DNA of 64,000 nucleotides from Persicitalea sp038235275 (GTDB lineage: Bacteria > Bacteroidota > Bacteroidia > Cytophagales > Spirosomataceae): positions 1 through 64,000 of the forward strand of contig JBBSUC010000030.1 of the NCBI GenBank assembly GCA_038235275.1. The letters are read 5' to 3'. This document shows, piece after piece, positions 8,986-17,680 of this stretch. The notes below the pieces were generated by a model. That model saw nothing but the letters and a program-made list of their open reading frames with translations. It was not told the DNA's origin and did not search any database. The stretch's first letter is position 1. Each line of letters begins with the position of its first letter. A program made the translations under genes and the position numbers.

Positions 8986-9030
8986 TGAAAATTCTGGATT
9001 CAGTAGGGTATACTCATCACTGGTGAAACA

Positions 9031-9051
9031 TCATTCATCATTCATCATTCA
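9031..9051. repeat. Tandem heptamer array (TCATTCA)3 before folD
   Basis: Three perfect copies of TCATTCA end four bases before the folD start codon, where a ribosome site would be expected. Read on the other strand the unit is TGAATGA, sharing the core GAATGA with the octamer arrays at 20342 and 63947. Confidence 0.85.
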
Positions 9052-9055
9052 ATAA

Positions 9056-9937
9056 ATGCAACTCCTCGACGGAAAGGCACTTTCCACCACAATAAAGTCT
9101 GAAATAAAAGAAGAAGTAGACGCTTGGATGGCGCAGGGCGGCAAGAAACCGCACCTAGCGGCTATTTTGGTAGGCAACGACGGCGCGAGCGAAACGTATG
9201 TAGCTTCCAAAATCAGGAGTTGCGAACAGGTTGGTTTTACTTCTACTTTCGTGCGGTTGGAGGAAAGTACGAGTGAAGAAGATTTGCTTGCCGAAGTCAG
9301 GAAGTTGAACGAAGATATTGACGTGGACGGCTTTATTGTGCAATTGCCGCTGCCGAAGCATATTTCGGAAAACACCATCATGGAATCCATCGACCCGGCC
9401 AAGGATGTGGATGGCTTTCACCCCATTAACGTCGGACGGATGTGCAAAGGGCTTCCGGCTTACCTTTCAGCGACGCCTTTTGGCATTTTGGAAATGCTGG
9501 AACGCGCTAAAATTGAGACGGCGGGCAAGCATTGCGTCGTCATTGGCCGTAGCCAAATCGTGGGACTACCGATGGCCATTCTGATGCAACGAAACACCTA
9601 TCCCGGCAACTGCACCGTGACGATTTGCCATAGCCGCACGCAGAATTTGCCAGAAATTTGCCAGACGGCTGACATTTTGATCGTCGCACTGGGCCGTCCC
9701 GAATTTGTTACGGCCGACTACGTGAAAGAAGGCGCGGTGGTCATCGACGTGGGCATTACCCGCGTGGCCGATGATTCTAAAAAGAGCGGCTTTGCGCTAA
9801 AAGGCGACGTCAACTTCGACGAAGTCGCGCCAAAAACCAGCCACATTACGCCCGTGCCCGGCGGCGTGGGATTAATGACGATTTGTGGCTTGCTGACCAA
9901 TACGCTGAAAGCGGCTCGAAGGGAGATTTATGTTTAG
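9056..9937 (+). CDS. folD: Methylenetetrahydrofolate dehydrogenase / cyclohydrolase
   Basis: This bifunctional one-carbon enzyme converts 5,10-methylene-THF to 10-formyl-THF through NADP-linked oxidation and hydrolysis. The protein is 293 residues, normal for the family. The active-site YVASK motif has Tyr48 and Lys52. QLPLPKHI follows, then the nucleotide-binding GRSQIVGLP, and PGGVGLMT near the end. The ATG directly follows a heptamer array, so its leader is unusual. The gene is followed by about 100 bases and then the XRE/S24 regulator. Confidence 0.97.
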   Translation: MQLLDGKALSTTIKSEIKEEVDAWMAQGGKKPHLAAILVGNDGASETYVASKIRSCEQVGFTSTFVRLEESTSEEDLLAEVRKLNEDIDVDGFIVQLPLPKHISENTIMESIDPAKDVDGFHPINVGRMCKGLPAYLSATPFGILEMLERAKIETAGKHCVVIGRSQIVGLPMAILMQRNTYPGNCTVTICHSRTQNLPEICQTADILIVALGRPEFVTADYVKEGAVVIDVGITRVADDSKKSGFALKGDVNFDEVAPKTSHITPVPGGVGLMTICGLLTNTLKAARREIYV

Positions 9938-10043
9938 AAGCAATTTATAAAACCGAAATTCAACCGCAATTCGTTAGACTTCAAGTAGTTTCTGCTTTTA
10001 CTAATAATTTTATCAATTAGTCGGTAAATGATTCAGAATCAGA

Positions 10044-11057
10044 ATGTCACTAGTCAGTAATAATATCAAGTACCTGCGTCGGCTGAATGGCTTGACTCAA
10101 GAACAGTTTTCTCGCAAAATCGGTATAAAGCGCTCGTTGCTTGGTGCTTACGAGGAAGCTCGCGCTAATCCCAATCTTACTAACTTAAAAAATATGGCCG
10201 CCGCCTTCGGCGTGTCGGTGGACCATCTGCTCAAAAACGACTTGAGGCGGCTGCGCGAGACGCCCGACTTGGGAATTCCCTTCAATCCGGCCTTCAAACC
10301 GATGGCCCCGCTAATGCAGGACGATGCTCCCGCCCCCGCCGCGCCGCAGCCCCTTTCGGCCATCGTTGCCAAGTTTCAGCCCCCCAAACCGACATTGCGC
10401 ATGGTGGCGCGACTCGTCGCCCTCAAACCCGTGCGACCCGAAAAGTTCGAGCGAGTGGCGTCCCAAACGCCGACGAACACGTCCAACGCCCCCTTAACTT
10501 TCAACAATCACTATCAGGAAAATGGCGTGGCCAAACCCGCGCCGCCAGAAGAAGCCAAACCGCCGCAGCAGACCATCCAATGGGTCAAGCGCAGTCAGGG
10601 AAATGAATATTTAGGCAATTACCAGAGCGCAGATTTCCTAAATCGATTACCCGTTTTTCAGCTTCCCAACCTGCCTTCGGGACATTATCGCGCTTTCGAA
10701 GCAAGTGAAGACTTTTCTTTTCCGGGTGCTTTATTGATCGGCAGCTTTGTACGAAACTGGTACGATATAAAAGACGGAACCCATTACGTCTTGATAGTTA
10801 AAAATACCGGGATTCTCAGTCGAAAAGTCTACAATCAGGTGAAGGCCAAGGGAGTTCTACTACTTCGATCAGACGATGAGAAACGGAGCGACCTGGAAAT
10901 TCCTGTTCGTGAAGTGTTTGAAGTATGGGAAATAAAAGCTTTCGTCAGCCAAACGATGCCCGCGCCAAACCCCTCGCACGAAAATCTCAAAAAGATATTG
11001 GGTAACCTGCGCGACGAACTGAACCGCGACGCCTCAACGGGCAGCTTCCTCGCCTAA
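10044..11057 (+). CDS. XRE-family regulator with S24/LexA-like C-terminal domain
   Basis: This is a predicted DNA-binding regulator of 337 residues. Residues about 5-65 form a Cro/C1-type helix-turn-helix (NNIKYLRRLNGLTQEQFSRK, then SVDHLLKNDL). A long proline/alanine-rich linker follows to about residue 185. The C-terminal part resembles the S24 peptidase fold of LexA and CI (DFSFPGALLIGSF, HYVLIVKN, ILSRKVYNQ). A clear Ser-Lys catalytic pair in the usual GxSM context is not visible, so self-cleavage is doubtful. No phage genes are nearby. Its 3' end overlaps the convergent gene by 24 bases. Targets are unknown. Confidence 0.82.
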   Translation: MSLVSNNIKYLRRLNGLTQEQFSRKIGIKRSLLGAYEEARANPNLTNLKNMAAAFGVSVDHLLKNDLRRLRETPDLGIPFNPAFKPMAPLMQDDAPAPAAPQPLSAIVAKFQPPKPTLRMVARLVALKPVRPEKFERVASQTPTNTSNAPLTFNNHYQENGVAKPAPPEEAKPPQQTIQWVKRSQGNEYLGNYQSADFLNRLPVFQLPNLPSGHYRAFEASEDFSFPGALLIGSFVRNWYDIKDGTHYVLIVKNTGILSRKVYNQVKAKGVLLLRSDDEKRSDLEIPVREVFEVWEIKAFVSQTMPAPNPSHENLKKILGNLRDELNRDASTGSFLA

Positions 11058-11819
11058 CTGTTTCAGTAGCTTTTCAATGCGCGGCAACACCTCGCCGTCG
11101 GAGGTCGGCTCTACGAGCGTCTCGCCGAACTCGTACCACAGTCCGTCCCCCAGGCTGAGATACTTACCGCTAAACTTGGGAACTTCGCGGGAAGCATCTT
11201 CCATGAGAAAATCGGCCATAAAGATGGTTCCCATCACCTCCTGCGTCCATTTCCAGCCTAGTTTTTTTGGTGGCCTGTCGTTCTGCTGCACGGTGAAGTT
11301 GAGTTCGGCAAAAACCGCCTGACAGGCTGTGATGGTCTCGCCCAGGCGGTCAATGTTTCGGTATTCGAGTTTGAAGGGTTGCTCTTTGCCCGAAACTTCA
11401 TAGATCGCCTGCATGATTTCCTGCAAAAAATACTCTAAATCAGCGGTTTTTGTCGGAAAATAACTGGTGTCTTCGCTGGATAAATTTGGAAAAACCAGCT
11501 CAATATAGTCCTCGGTTTCCTTTATGTTGTTATCTGACTTGTAAGAGTTTTTGGACAAGACCTTCTCCAACTCCTTCTTCCAAACCGCCGACAACTCACC
11601 TTTCCAGGCATAATCGCTGTTCAGTTCGAAGCCTTCTTCCAGAATTGCTTCTTCGTCCAATTCGTCGCGGTCAAGGTATTGGTGATCAAAATCAACTTGT
11701 AATCCTTCGCCCGATTTGGTTAAAGCCAAAGTATAGAAATACGCGTAAGGCGGCGGGGTGATTTCGGAAGTCTGGAATTTGATGGTCAACGTTTTCCAGT
11801 CGGTGGGTAGTTTAGTCAT
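11034..11819 (-). CDS. Conserved protein of unknown function
   Basis: The product has 261 residues, is acidic, has no signal peptide or membrane segment, and matches no family I can name. It mixes aromatic-rich strands with a helical centre, and the C-terminal part (SLGDGLWYEFGE) is glycine/tryptophan-rich. Its start overlaps the stop of the menE-like gene by eight bases, so the two are probably co-transcribed and translationally coupled. Its last 24 bases overlap the end of the XRE/S24 gene on the other strand. Confidence 0.75.
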   Translation of the reverse strand: MTKLPTDWKTLTIKFQTSEITPPPYAYFYTLALTKSGEGLQVDFDHQYLDRDELDEEAILEEGFELNSDYAWKGELSAVWKKELEKVLSKNSYKSDNNIKETEDYIELVFPNLSSEDTSYFPTKTADLEYFLQEIMQAIYEVSGKEQPFKLEYRNIDRLGETITACQAVFAELNFTVQQNDRPPKKLGWKWTQEVMGTIFMADFLMEDASREVPKFSGKYLSLGDGLWYEFGETLVEPTSDGEVLPRIEKLLKQLGEEAAR

Positions 11820-12888
11820 GAGGAGCGTTCAAGTAGTATTGGGCAGTCACTATTTTGTCAATTTTAGCGGTTGGCGTTCTTTTAAATTCTTTCGCAAAGT
11901 AAACCCCTTTTGGGGTCTCGTACCGTTTCACACGGTCAGATATTTTTTCCAGAAGTGCTTTTTTATTCAAAACTAAAGGCTCTTCTTCCAAGAAGAGAAC
12001 CAGTTTCTGACCCAATTTTTCGTCCGGCTCGTGCCAGCAAAAATACTCGATTGCTATATCCATCTCGCGCAATATTTCCCCGACTACTCTATCTATTTTA
12101 TCCAATGAAATCTTGACTCCTCCCGAGTTGATGACCGAATCGACCCGACCCAACCAATGAAACGAGTTGGAAGAGTTAATCTCGACCAGGTCGTTTGTTT
12201 GCACGAGTTCATTGTTCGTTACCGCACCACGAAGGTAAAGGCAGTTTCGGGCGTCGATGCCAAACTCAATCCCCGGCAGAAACTGATAATTGTTCTGCAG
12301 CGCATCGCCGTCCAACCGCCTGAGCGCCACGTGCGAAACCGTTTCGGTCATTCCGTAGCTTTGGAAAATGGGAATCTTTAAAAATTGAATTTCTTGCAAA
12401 AGTATTTCGGAAACAGGGGCGCCGCCGAGCAGTATTTTCCCCAATTCTTCAGCTCGTCCGCGCGTGGTTGCATCTTGTAAAATAGCAGTCAATTGTATGG
12501 GAACCAGCGCCACAAAGTCAAAAACCGCCTCTTTTGGTACATCCAGGAGTGGATTACTGCCGGGATTTACGATAGTGAGTTGCCAATCCAGTTGCAATCC
12601 CCGGACCAGCATCATCATGCCGGCGATGTAATTGACATTGAGACAAACCAACGCGCGCGTTCCCTTGGGCAAATCCAGGACCTGACCCGTCAGGCGGGCC
12701 GAAGCCACCATTTGCTTGCGGCTGAGCGTAATTTCCTTTGGGGTACCCGTCGAGCCGGAAGTGCTAATGGTGAAAGTCTTTTGCCCATCTAACCAAGCTC
12801 TGGCAAAATCATAGACTGACTTGAAGTACGGATCGGTCGGAATCTGTTCCTGTAAAACCTTGTCTCGATTAGTTATCCAGCTATTCAT
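11812..12888 (-). CDS. menE: AMP-binding ligase, probably O-succinylbenzoate--CoA ligase
   Basis: This is an ANL-superfamily enzyme that adenylates a carboxylate and joins it to CoA. The ATG of MNSWITNRDK is preferred (358 residues) over a TTG seven codons upstream. The P-loop TISTSGSTGTPKE is at about residues 41-53, YGMTETVSH in the middle, and GRVDSVINSGG before the hinge. The C-terminal lysine region is KRTPTAKIDK. The short length is typical of the MenE of Bacteroidota menaquinone synthesis, which is why I favour that role. No other men gene is in the window, so the substrate is inferred. Confidence 0.75.
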   Translation of the reverse strand: MNSWITNRDKVLQEQIPTDPYFKSVYDFARAWLDGQKTFTISTSGSTGTPKEITLSRKQMVASARLTGQVLDLPKGTRALVCLNVNYIAGMMMLVRGLQLDWQLTIVNPGSNPLLDVPKEAVFDFVALVPIQLTAILQDATTRGRAEELGKILLGGAPVSEILLQEIQFLKIPIFQSYGMTETVSHVALRRLDGDALQNNYQFLPGIEFGIDARNCLYLRGAVTNNELVQTNDLVEINSSNSFHWLGRVDSVINSGGVKISLDKIDRVVGEILREMDIAIEYFCWHEPDEKLGQKLVLFLEEEPLVLNKKALLEKISDRVKRYETPKGVYFAKEFKRTPTAKIDKIVTAQYYLNAPHD

Positions 12889-12947
12889 TCGTAGTGATTT
12901 GAAACCCAAAGTTCGGGAATTGATTTTAACCCCGCAGAAACAATGCG

Positions 12948-12955
12948 TATTTTTG
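12948..12955 (+). promoter_or_regulatory. Candidate -7 element for the DUF2452 gene
   Basis: TATTTTTG fits TAnnTTTG and lies 17 bases before the ATG at 12972, implying a leader of about 10 bases. No good -33 element is visible at either spacing. Confidence 0.4.
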
Positions 12956-12971
12956 GGCGTTAAGCAGAACT

Positions 12972-13403
12972 ATGAATTACGCAAAAGAATCAACGAGAGA
13001 CGAAAAGATTGCTCAGAATCCTGGATTGATGGAGTATGCGCACACGGTGGGTGGGGCCATAATCCGGCCCGTTGATATGGGCAAGGTCAAGAGTCGCAGC
13101 CTGGTAGCCATGCGCCAACAGACGGACATCCAACTGGCCCAATTGTACAAGCAGATGCAGCTTTTGGCCGAACAAGCCAAATATATCGGTCAGCGTGTCG
13201 AGGTATCGGAGCGGATTTATTCGGCGCAAATGAGCTTCGAGCCCATCATCGGCGAAACGTACTACCTCTACGAAAAAGCGGATGGCGGCGATGCCCTCTC
13301 GCTCATCGGTCCGCAGGAATGGGGACGGAAGAAGCCGTACCAATTATTCATTGCCAGAGTCAATATGTTAGCCGATCATACCTGGGAGGTCTTTTTTGAG
13401 TAA
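12972..13403 (+). CDS. DUF2452 family protein
   Basis: This 143-residue soluble protein belongs to the DUF2452 family, whose function is unknown. I recognise it from the pattern NPGLMEYAHTVGGAIIRP, then MRQQTDIQLAQLYKQMQLL, then VSERIYSAQMSFEPIIG and the tyrosine pair YYLY. The centre is a long amphipathic helix. It is divergent from the menE-like gene and is followed by the EVE protein after a gap carrying degenerate octamers. Confidence 0.85.
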   Translation: MNYAKESTRDEKIAQNPGLMEYAHTVGGAIIRPVDMGKVKSRSLVAMRQQTDIQLAQLYKQMQLLAEQAKYIGQRVEVSERIYSAQMSFEPIIGETYYLYEKADGGDALSLIGPQEWGRKKPYQLFIARVNMLADHTWEVFFE

Positions 13404-13424
13404 GAATCAAGTGTCGCTTAATTT

Positions 13425-13458
13425 CACTTTGTGCAGTAGGGGTTGTCCCACTTTGTGC
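13425..13458. repeat. Degenerate octamer relic (CACTTTGTGC twice)
   Basis: Two copies of CACTTTGTGC start 24 bases apart, which is three 8-base periods. The sequence is the reverse complement of the GGCACAAA array at 8937. It spans the leader of the EVE gene, ending eight bases before its ATG. Confidence 0.55.
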
Positions 13459-13466
13459 CTTATTAT

Positions 13467-13874
13467 ATGAACTACTGGATTGTCAAATCGGAACCCTTCA
13501 AATATTCGTGGGACGACTTCGTTCAAGAAAAGCGCGGTATGTGGGATGGCGTAAGGAGTTATCAGGCTCGTAATAACCTGCAAGCCATGAAGTTAGATGA
13601 TCTCGTGCTTTTTTATCATAGCAACCAGGGAAAAGAAGTAGTCGGTCTGGCAAAAATCGTGAAAGAACACTATCCTGACCCAACCACCGAAGACGAGCGA
13701 TGGGTGGTAGTGGATTTGGTGCCGATCGAGCGTTTTCCCAAAACCGTCACCTTGGCGCAAATCAAAGCCGACGAGCGGCTGCAAAACCTTTCTTTGGTAC
13801 GTCAGTCGCGGCTCTCTGTCCTTCCCATTCGCGCCGAAGAATTTGATATTATTGTAGGTTTAGCCCATGACTAA
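13467..13874 (+). CDS. EVE domain-containing protein
   Basis: This is a 135-residue single-domain EVE protein (PUA-like fold, thymocyte nuclear protein 1 family). EVE domains are thought to bind modified bases in DNA or RNA. Diagnostic features are MNYWIVKSEP at the N-terminus, WDGVRSYQARNNL, DLVLFYHSNQGKEVVGLA, and the C-terminal RQSRLSVLPI. The internal ATG of MNYW is chosen because the open frame upstream consists of repeat sequence. It overlaps the next gene by eight bases. There are no restriction or methylase genes nearby, so a housekeeping role is as likely as a defence role. Confidence 0.9.
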   Translation: MNYWIVKSEPFKYSWDDFVQEKRGMWDGVRSYQARNNLQAMKLDDLVLFYHSNQGKEVVGLAKIVKEHYPDPTTEDERWVVVDLVPIERFPKTVTLAQIKADERLQNLSLVRQSRLSVLPIRAEEFDIIVGLAHD

Positions 13875-15456
13875 CAGATTATTGCGTTTACGAACCTTGT
13901 TCATTTTCGCTTGGTGTGCCTTGATTATCCACTCCGTATCGGCCCAGGAAACCAAAAGGGTCGAACTGCCTATTCCCGATAAAAGCGAAACTTACCAAAC
14001 CGTCCCGCTAGGCGAACGCGGCGTACTACTCATTTCCCAATCGGGCCGGAATGCCTACAACGTCCAGCTTTTCGACACCGATCTCGAACGCCGCTGGTCC
14101 ATCGACGGCACCATCGAGAATAATCTCGATTACGTGGCATCCACCTACGATGGCGGCTCGGTTTTTCTGCTTTTTAGCCGATACCGGAGTCCAATTTATC
14201 AGATTGTCAAAGTTAATATCGGGCCGGGTTTCGTCGAAAATTTCACCATTAACACCCTTGACCGATTCGAGATCACCGATTTCAAGTCGTTGGGCTACGC
14301 TTTGTTCATGGCGGGTACCGTCAGGAACGAACCTGTGCTGATTTACACGGATCTACAATCACAACAAACCAAAATTCTGCCTTCCGCCATTCGGGGTTCC
14401 AACGCCATTCAGTCCATTGAGATCGACACCACGCACCAATTGGTCAACGTGAGTTTTGCGGTCAAGAATCGGAAGGAGGTGAAAATCGTCGCCCATACCT
14501 ACGATGCCTCCGGGAAGATGTATTCGCAGGTCATGGTAGAGCCGGAAGACGACTATTCATTTTTGAACGGGAAACTGCAAATCCTGAACGATTCGGTGAA
14601 GCTGATGATTGGCACTTACGGCTACCGCAATATGCAGAATTCCAACAGCGCCGCCTCGCAGGGAATGTTTATCAGCAAGATTTTGTACGACGAGGTACAA
14701 TACACCCGCTACCACAGCTTCACGGACTTTGCTAATTTCTTTTCGTTCATGAACGAACGACAGCAGGAAAAAATAGAGCGGCGTATCCAGAAAAAGAAGG
14801 AGTCAGGTGGGGATTTGAAACTCAACTACCGCCTTTTGGTCCACGATATTATTCCCAAAGGCGACCAATTCGTGATGGTTTCGGAGGTTTTTTATCCCGA
14901 ATACCGCAGCAACAATAACAACATCATGGGGATGAATTCCTTTTACGGCAATCCGTATATGTACGGCTCGCCCTTTGGCCGGGGTTTATACAATCCCTAC
15001 CTCTGGAATCCTTATTACGGTTCGCGCGGTGGCTACAGTAACCAGGTTTTCGACGGCTTCGTCTACACCCACGCCATTGTGGCTGATTTTGATAAAGAAG
15101 GCCGCTTGCTGTGGGATAACAGCATCAATTTCGACAATGTCAAGAGCATGGAGTTGAAGGAAAAAATTAACGTGCAGGTGTCGGACGAAGGCCGTACTCA
15201 ACTGGTTTACAGCAAAGACGGCGCGATTACCAGCAAAATTATCAAAGGACAACAAGTCGTAGACAGCGGCAAAAAAGTAGAACTCCCGACGGGTCTGGAA
15301 GGTGACAAAGTCCGCAAGACCTCGACTGACGACGTGGACTTTTGGTACGGTAACCACTACCTGGCCTGGGGTGTGCAGCGCATCGTGAACCCCGCCGGGG
15401 ACGTGCAGAGCCGAGGCCGCCGCAATGTCTTTTATTTGAATAAAATTACCTTCTGA
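13867..15456 (+). CDS. Secreted protein of unknown function
   Basis: A 529-residue protein with a signal peptide (residues 1-26, ending SVSA-Q) that probably acts in the periplasm or at the cell surface. I recognise no domain. The N-terminal 200 residues read as repeated beta strands (LFDTDLERRWSIDG, GGSVFLLFSRYRSP), suggesting a propeller-like fold. A low-complexity insert at about residues 345-392 is very rich in Asn, Gly, Tyr and Pro (NNNNIMGMNSFYGNPYMYGS). The C-terminal part resumes strand-like sequence. It is coupled to the EVE gene by overlap, and the methyltransferase begins two bases after its stop. Confidence 0.75.
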   Translation: MTNRLLRLRTLFIFAWCALIIHSVSAQETKRVELPIPDKSETYQTVPLGERGVLLISQSGRNAYNVQLFDTDLERRWSIDGTIENNLDYVASTYDGGSVFLLFSRYRSPIYQIVKVNIGPGFVENFTINTLDRFEITDFKSLGYALFMAGTVRNEPVLIYTDLQSQQTKILPSAIRGSNAIQSIEIDTTHQLVNVSFAVKNRKEVKIVAHTYDASGKMYSQVMVEPEDDYSFLNGKLQILNDSVKLMIGTYGYRNMQNSNSAASQGMFISKILYDEVQYTRYHSFTDFANFFSFMNERQQEKIERRIQKKKESGGDLKLNYRLLVHDIIPKGDQFVMVSEVFYPEYRSNNNNIMGMNSFYGNPYMYGSPFGRGLYNPYLWNPYYGSRGGYSNQVFDGFVYTHAIVADFDKEGRLLWDNSINFDNVKSMELKEKINVQVSDEGRTQLVYSKDGAITSKIIKGQQVVDSGKKVELPTGLEGDKVRKTSTDDVDFWYGNHYLAWGVQRIVNPAGDVQSRGRRNVFYLNKITF

Positions 15457-15458
15457 AT

Positions 15459-16346
15459 TTGCTCCTCCTCACCCCCACCCAACATACCGACTACGAACTG
15501 ATCGACTCTGGCGGCTTTGAAAAGCTGGAACGCTTCGGAGCGTATACACTTATCCGTCCCGAGCCGCAGGCCGTCTGGAACAAATCACTGAGCGACGCCG
15601 AATGGAACGCCCGCGCCCAGGCCGTTTTTGCCCGCGACAAGAATTCCCAGGAGAAAGGTCAGTGGCAATTGAAAACCCGGATTCCTGAGCGCTGGAACAT
15701 GGTCTACGCCACACCTTTGCTGGATTTACAAGCCAAGCTTACACTTTCCTCTTTTAAACACGTCGGTATTTTCCCCGAGCAGGCGGTGAACTGGGACTTT
15801 ATCGCGGAAAAACTGAGCATTCTTTCGGTTGAAAAGCCGACCGTCCTGAATCTTTTTGCCTACACGGGCATGGCCTCCCTCGCCGCCAAGGCCCACGGAG
15901 CGGATGTGACGCACGTGGACGCCGTGAAACCCGTTATCAACTGGTCGCGCGAAAACATGGAGCTGAGCGGGTTGGACAATATCCGCTGGGTAGTGGAGGA
16001 CGCCATGAAGTTTGTGAAGCGTGAAGTACGGCGAGGCAAAAAATACAATGGCATCATTCTCGACCCGCCCGCCTACGGTCGCGGTCCCAACGGCGAAAAG
16101 TGGCTTTTGGAGGAACAAATCAACGAACTGATTGGTCTTTGCGCGGAGCTTTTGGTGGAGAAAACCCATTTCTTTATTATCAATTTGTATTCGCTGGGCT
16201 TCTCGGCTTTAATTCTTGACAATTTGATAAACAGCCACTTTGGGAAAGTGAAAGGCTACGAATCCGGTGAGCTTTTCTTGCAAGACTCCTTCCAAAAGAA
16301 GCTACCGCTGGGCGTATTTGCTCGCTTTTCGGATATTTTGGCCTAA
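15459..16346 (+). CDS. Class I SAM-dependent methyltransferase, RlmI/RlmL-like
   Basis: A 295-residue methyltransferase predicted to modify rRNA bases. The start is a TTG two bases after the previous stop. No ATG occurs until deep in the domain, and the resulting N-terminus (LTPTQHTDYELIDSG) looks complete for the family. The SAM loop is NLFAYTGMASLAAKAHGA, followed by an acidic residue in VTHVDAVKP. The catalytic region has ILDPPAYGRGPNGEKW, of the DPP(A/S)YG type found in RlmI/RlmK-like enzymes. An N-terminal PUA domain is absent. The exact target base cannot be told. Confidence 0.87.
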   Translation: MLLLTPTQHTDYELIDSGGFEKLERFGAYTLIRPEPQAVWNKSLSDAEWNARAQAVFARDKNSQEKGQWQLKTRIPERWNMVYATPLLDLQAKLTLSSFKHVGIFPEQAVNWDFIAEKLSILSVEKPTVLNLFAYTGMASLAAKAHGADVTHVDAVKPVINWSRENMELSGLDNIRWVVEDAMKFVKREVRRGKKYNGIILDPPAYGRGPNGEKWLLEEQINELIGLCAELLVEKTHFFIINLYSLGFSALILDNLINSHFGKVKGYESGELFLQDSFQKKLPLGVFARFSDILA

Positions 16347-16446
16347 AATATCCGCGCTGCTGAGCAATAATGAGCGCCGAATAATGGGCTTTTGTCAAAA
16401 GAATGCCGAATTTTGCGTTTTGAAGCGCGTAAGTTCTATATTCCCG

Positions 16447-17679
16447 ATGTCTTTTTTACATCCCAAAATTCCGGTTGGATTGCTGATCGTATTGCTATTG
16501 CTGGGCGAATGGGCCTGCCAGAGCGATGCCCGCACCACTACGCGCATTCCGCCGACGCCCGCCAGCATTGCCAAAAAAGGCTGGAAAGAAGATGCTCTAC
16601 AATCTTTGGGCGACTTAATTACCCAGAAAGTCGATTTGGACAACAACCTATACAAGAGGGCAAGGATTTATCTGGAACAGGAAAAATACGGCCTGGCCGA
16701 AACAGACATCGACGCCGCCATCGACCAAAAAGACAACGTAGGCGAATATTACCTGCTGAGAGCAAGGGTCAGGCACGAACTGAATAAAACTGATCTGGCG
16801 CTGGAAGATGCCCAACGCGCGGAGGTTTTGCAGCAGGATCTTCCCGAACTTTATATCTTACTCGCCGACCTCAACCAGGAAAAGCAGCAGTACCGCGATG
16901 CCCAAAACTACCTTGTCACTGCCTTGGATATGGCTCCTTACGAAGGCGATGCCTATTTCGTAAAGGGAATGCTGCAAAGCAAGATGGCGGACTCTATCTC
17001 CGGAACCGGACTGGATAATTTGAAACATGCCCTATCGCTCAACCCCCGGATGTTGCGAGCGTATCAGCAAATTAGTTCTGTTTATAATAAGCTGGGAAAT
17101 ACGGGTGAAGCACTCCGGTACAACCAGATGGCCATCGATCGTTTTCCCCAAAAAGCCGAACTCTATTTTGAACGGGGGGAAGTTTATCAGCACAACAACG
17201 AACTGGACAGCGCGGTATATGCCTACCAGAAGGCAGTGAAGATGGATTCTTCTATGGCTGAGGCACACTACCGGATTGGGACAATTTATGTCAAATGGAA
17301 GGTATACTCGGGCGCTTTGGCGGCTTTCGAGAAAACGCTGAAAAATCAACCCGGATATCCTGAGGCCAATTATCTGGCGGGCTATTGCCTCGAAAAAATT
17401 GGTAATGACGACCGGGCTGCTGAATTTTACACCGCTGAAATCGAACTCACAACCACTAACGTGGAAGCGCGGGCAGCGCTGGCTCGCATCCAATTCCGCA
17501 AGCAGCGGCAGTACGACCCGGCGGGAATTTTTACAACTCAGAAAAAAACTGTGGTTCCACGTGCACCCGTGGCTGTGCCTCGTGCGCTGGATGGCCTAGA
17601 TGTAAAAATAAAAACTATCCAGCCCCGCCGCACTATTGATATGGGCAGAGACTCTGTAATGAAAATTAAAATCAAATAG
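16447..17679 (+). CDS. TPR-repeat protein, probable lipoprotein
   Basis: A 410-residue protein with at least seven tetratricopeptide repeats between about residues 55 and 350 (for example AEAHYRIGTIYVKW and ANYLAGYCLEKIGNDDRAAEFY). The ATG of MSFLHPKIPVG is chosen because it starts a hydrophobic signal ending LGEWAC-QS; Cys28 could be lipidated, though the lipobox is not ideal. Such proteins usually scaffold complexes at the envelope. The C-terminal 60 residues are basic and unordered. It lies about 100 bases after the methyltransferase, with a repeat hairpin between it and thrS. Confidence 0.82.
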   Translation: MSFLHPKIPVGLLIVLLLLGEWACQSDARTTTRIPPTPASIAKKGWKEDALQSLGDLITQKVDLDNNLYKRARIYLEQEKYGLAETDIDAAIDQKDNVGEYYLLRARVRHELNKTDLALEDAQRAEVLQQDLPELYILLADLNQEKQQYRDAQNYLVTALDMAPYEGDAYFVKGMLQSKMADSISGTGLDNLKHALSLNPRMLRAYQQISSVYNKLGNTGEALRYNQMAIDRFPQKAELYFERGEVYQHNNELDSAVYAYQKAVKMDSSMAEAHYRIGTIYVKWKVYSGALAAFEKTLKNQPGYPEANYLAGYCLEKIGNDDRAAEFYTAEIELTTTNVEARAALARIQFRKQRQYDPAGIFTTQKKTVVPRAPVAVPRALDGLDVKIKTIQPRRTIDMGRDSVMKIKIK

Positions 17680-17680
17680 T

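Noticed and set aside
10044..11057. A prophage or defence island marked by the XRE/S24-like gene
   Set aside because: Neighbours are folD and a menE-like gene; no integrase, capsid, nuclease or att repeat is present.
13467..13874. EVE protein as part of a modification-dependent defence system
   Set aside because: No restriction nuclease or methylase is nearby, and the domain stands alone as in housekeeping members.
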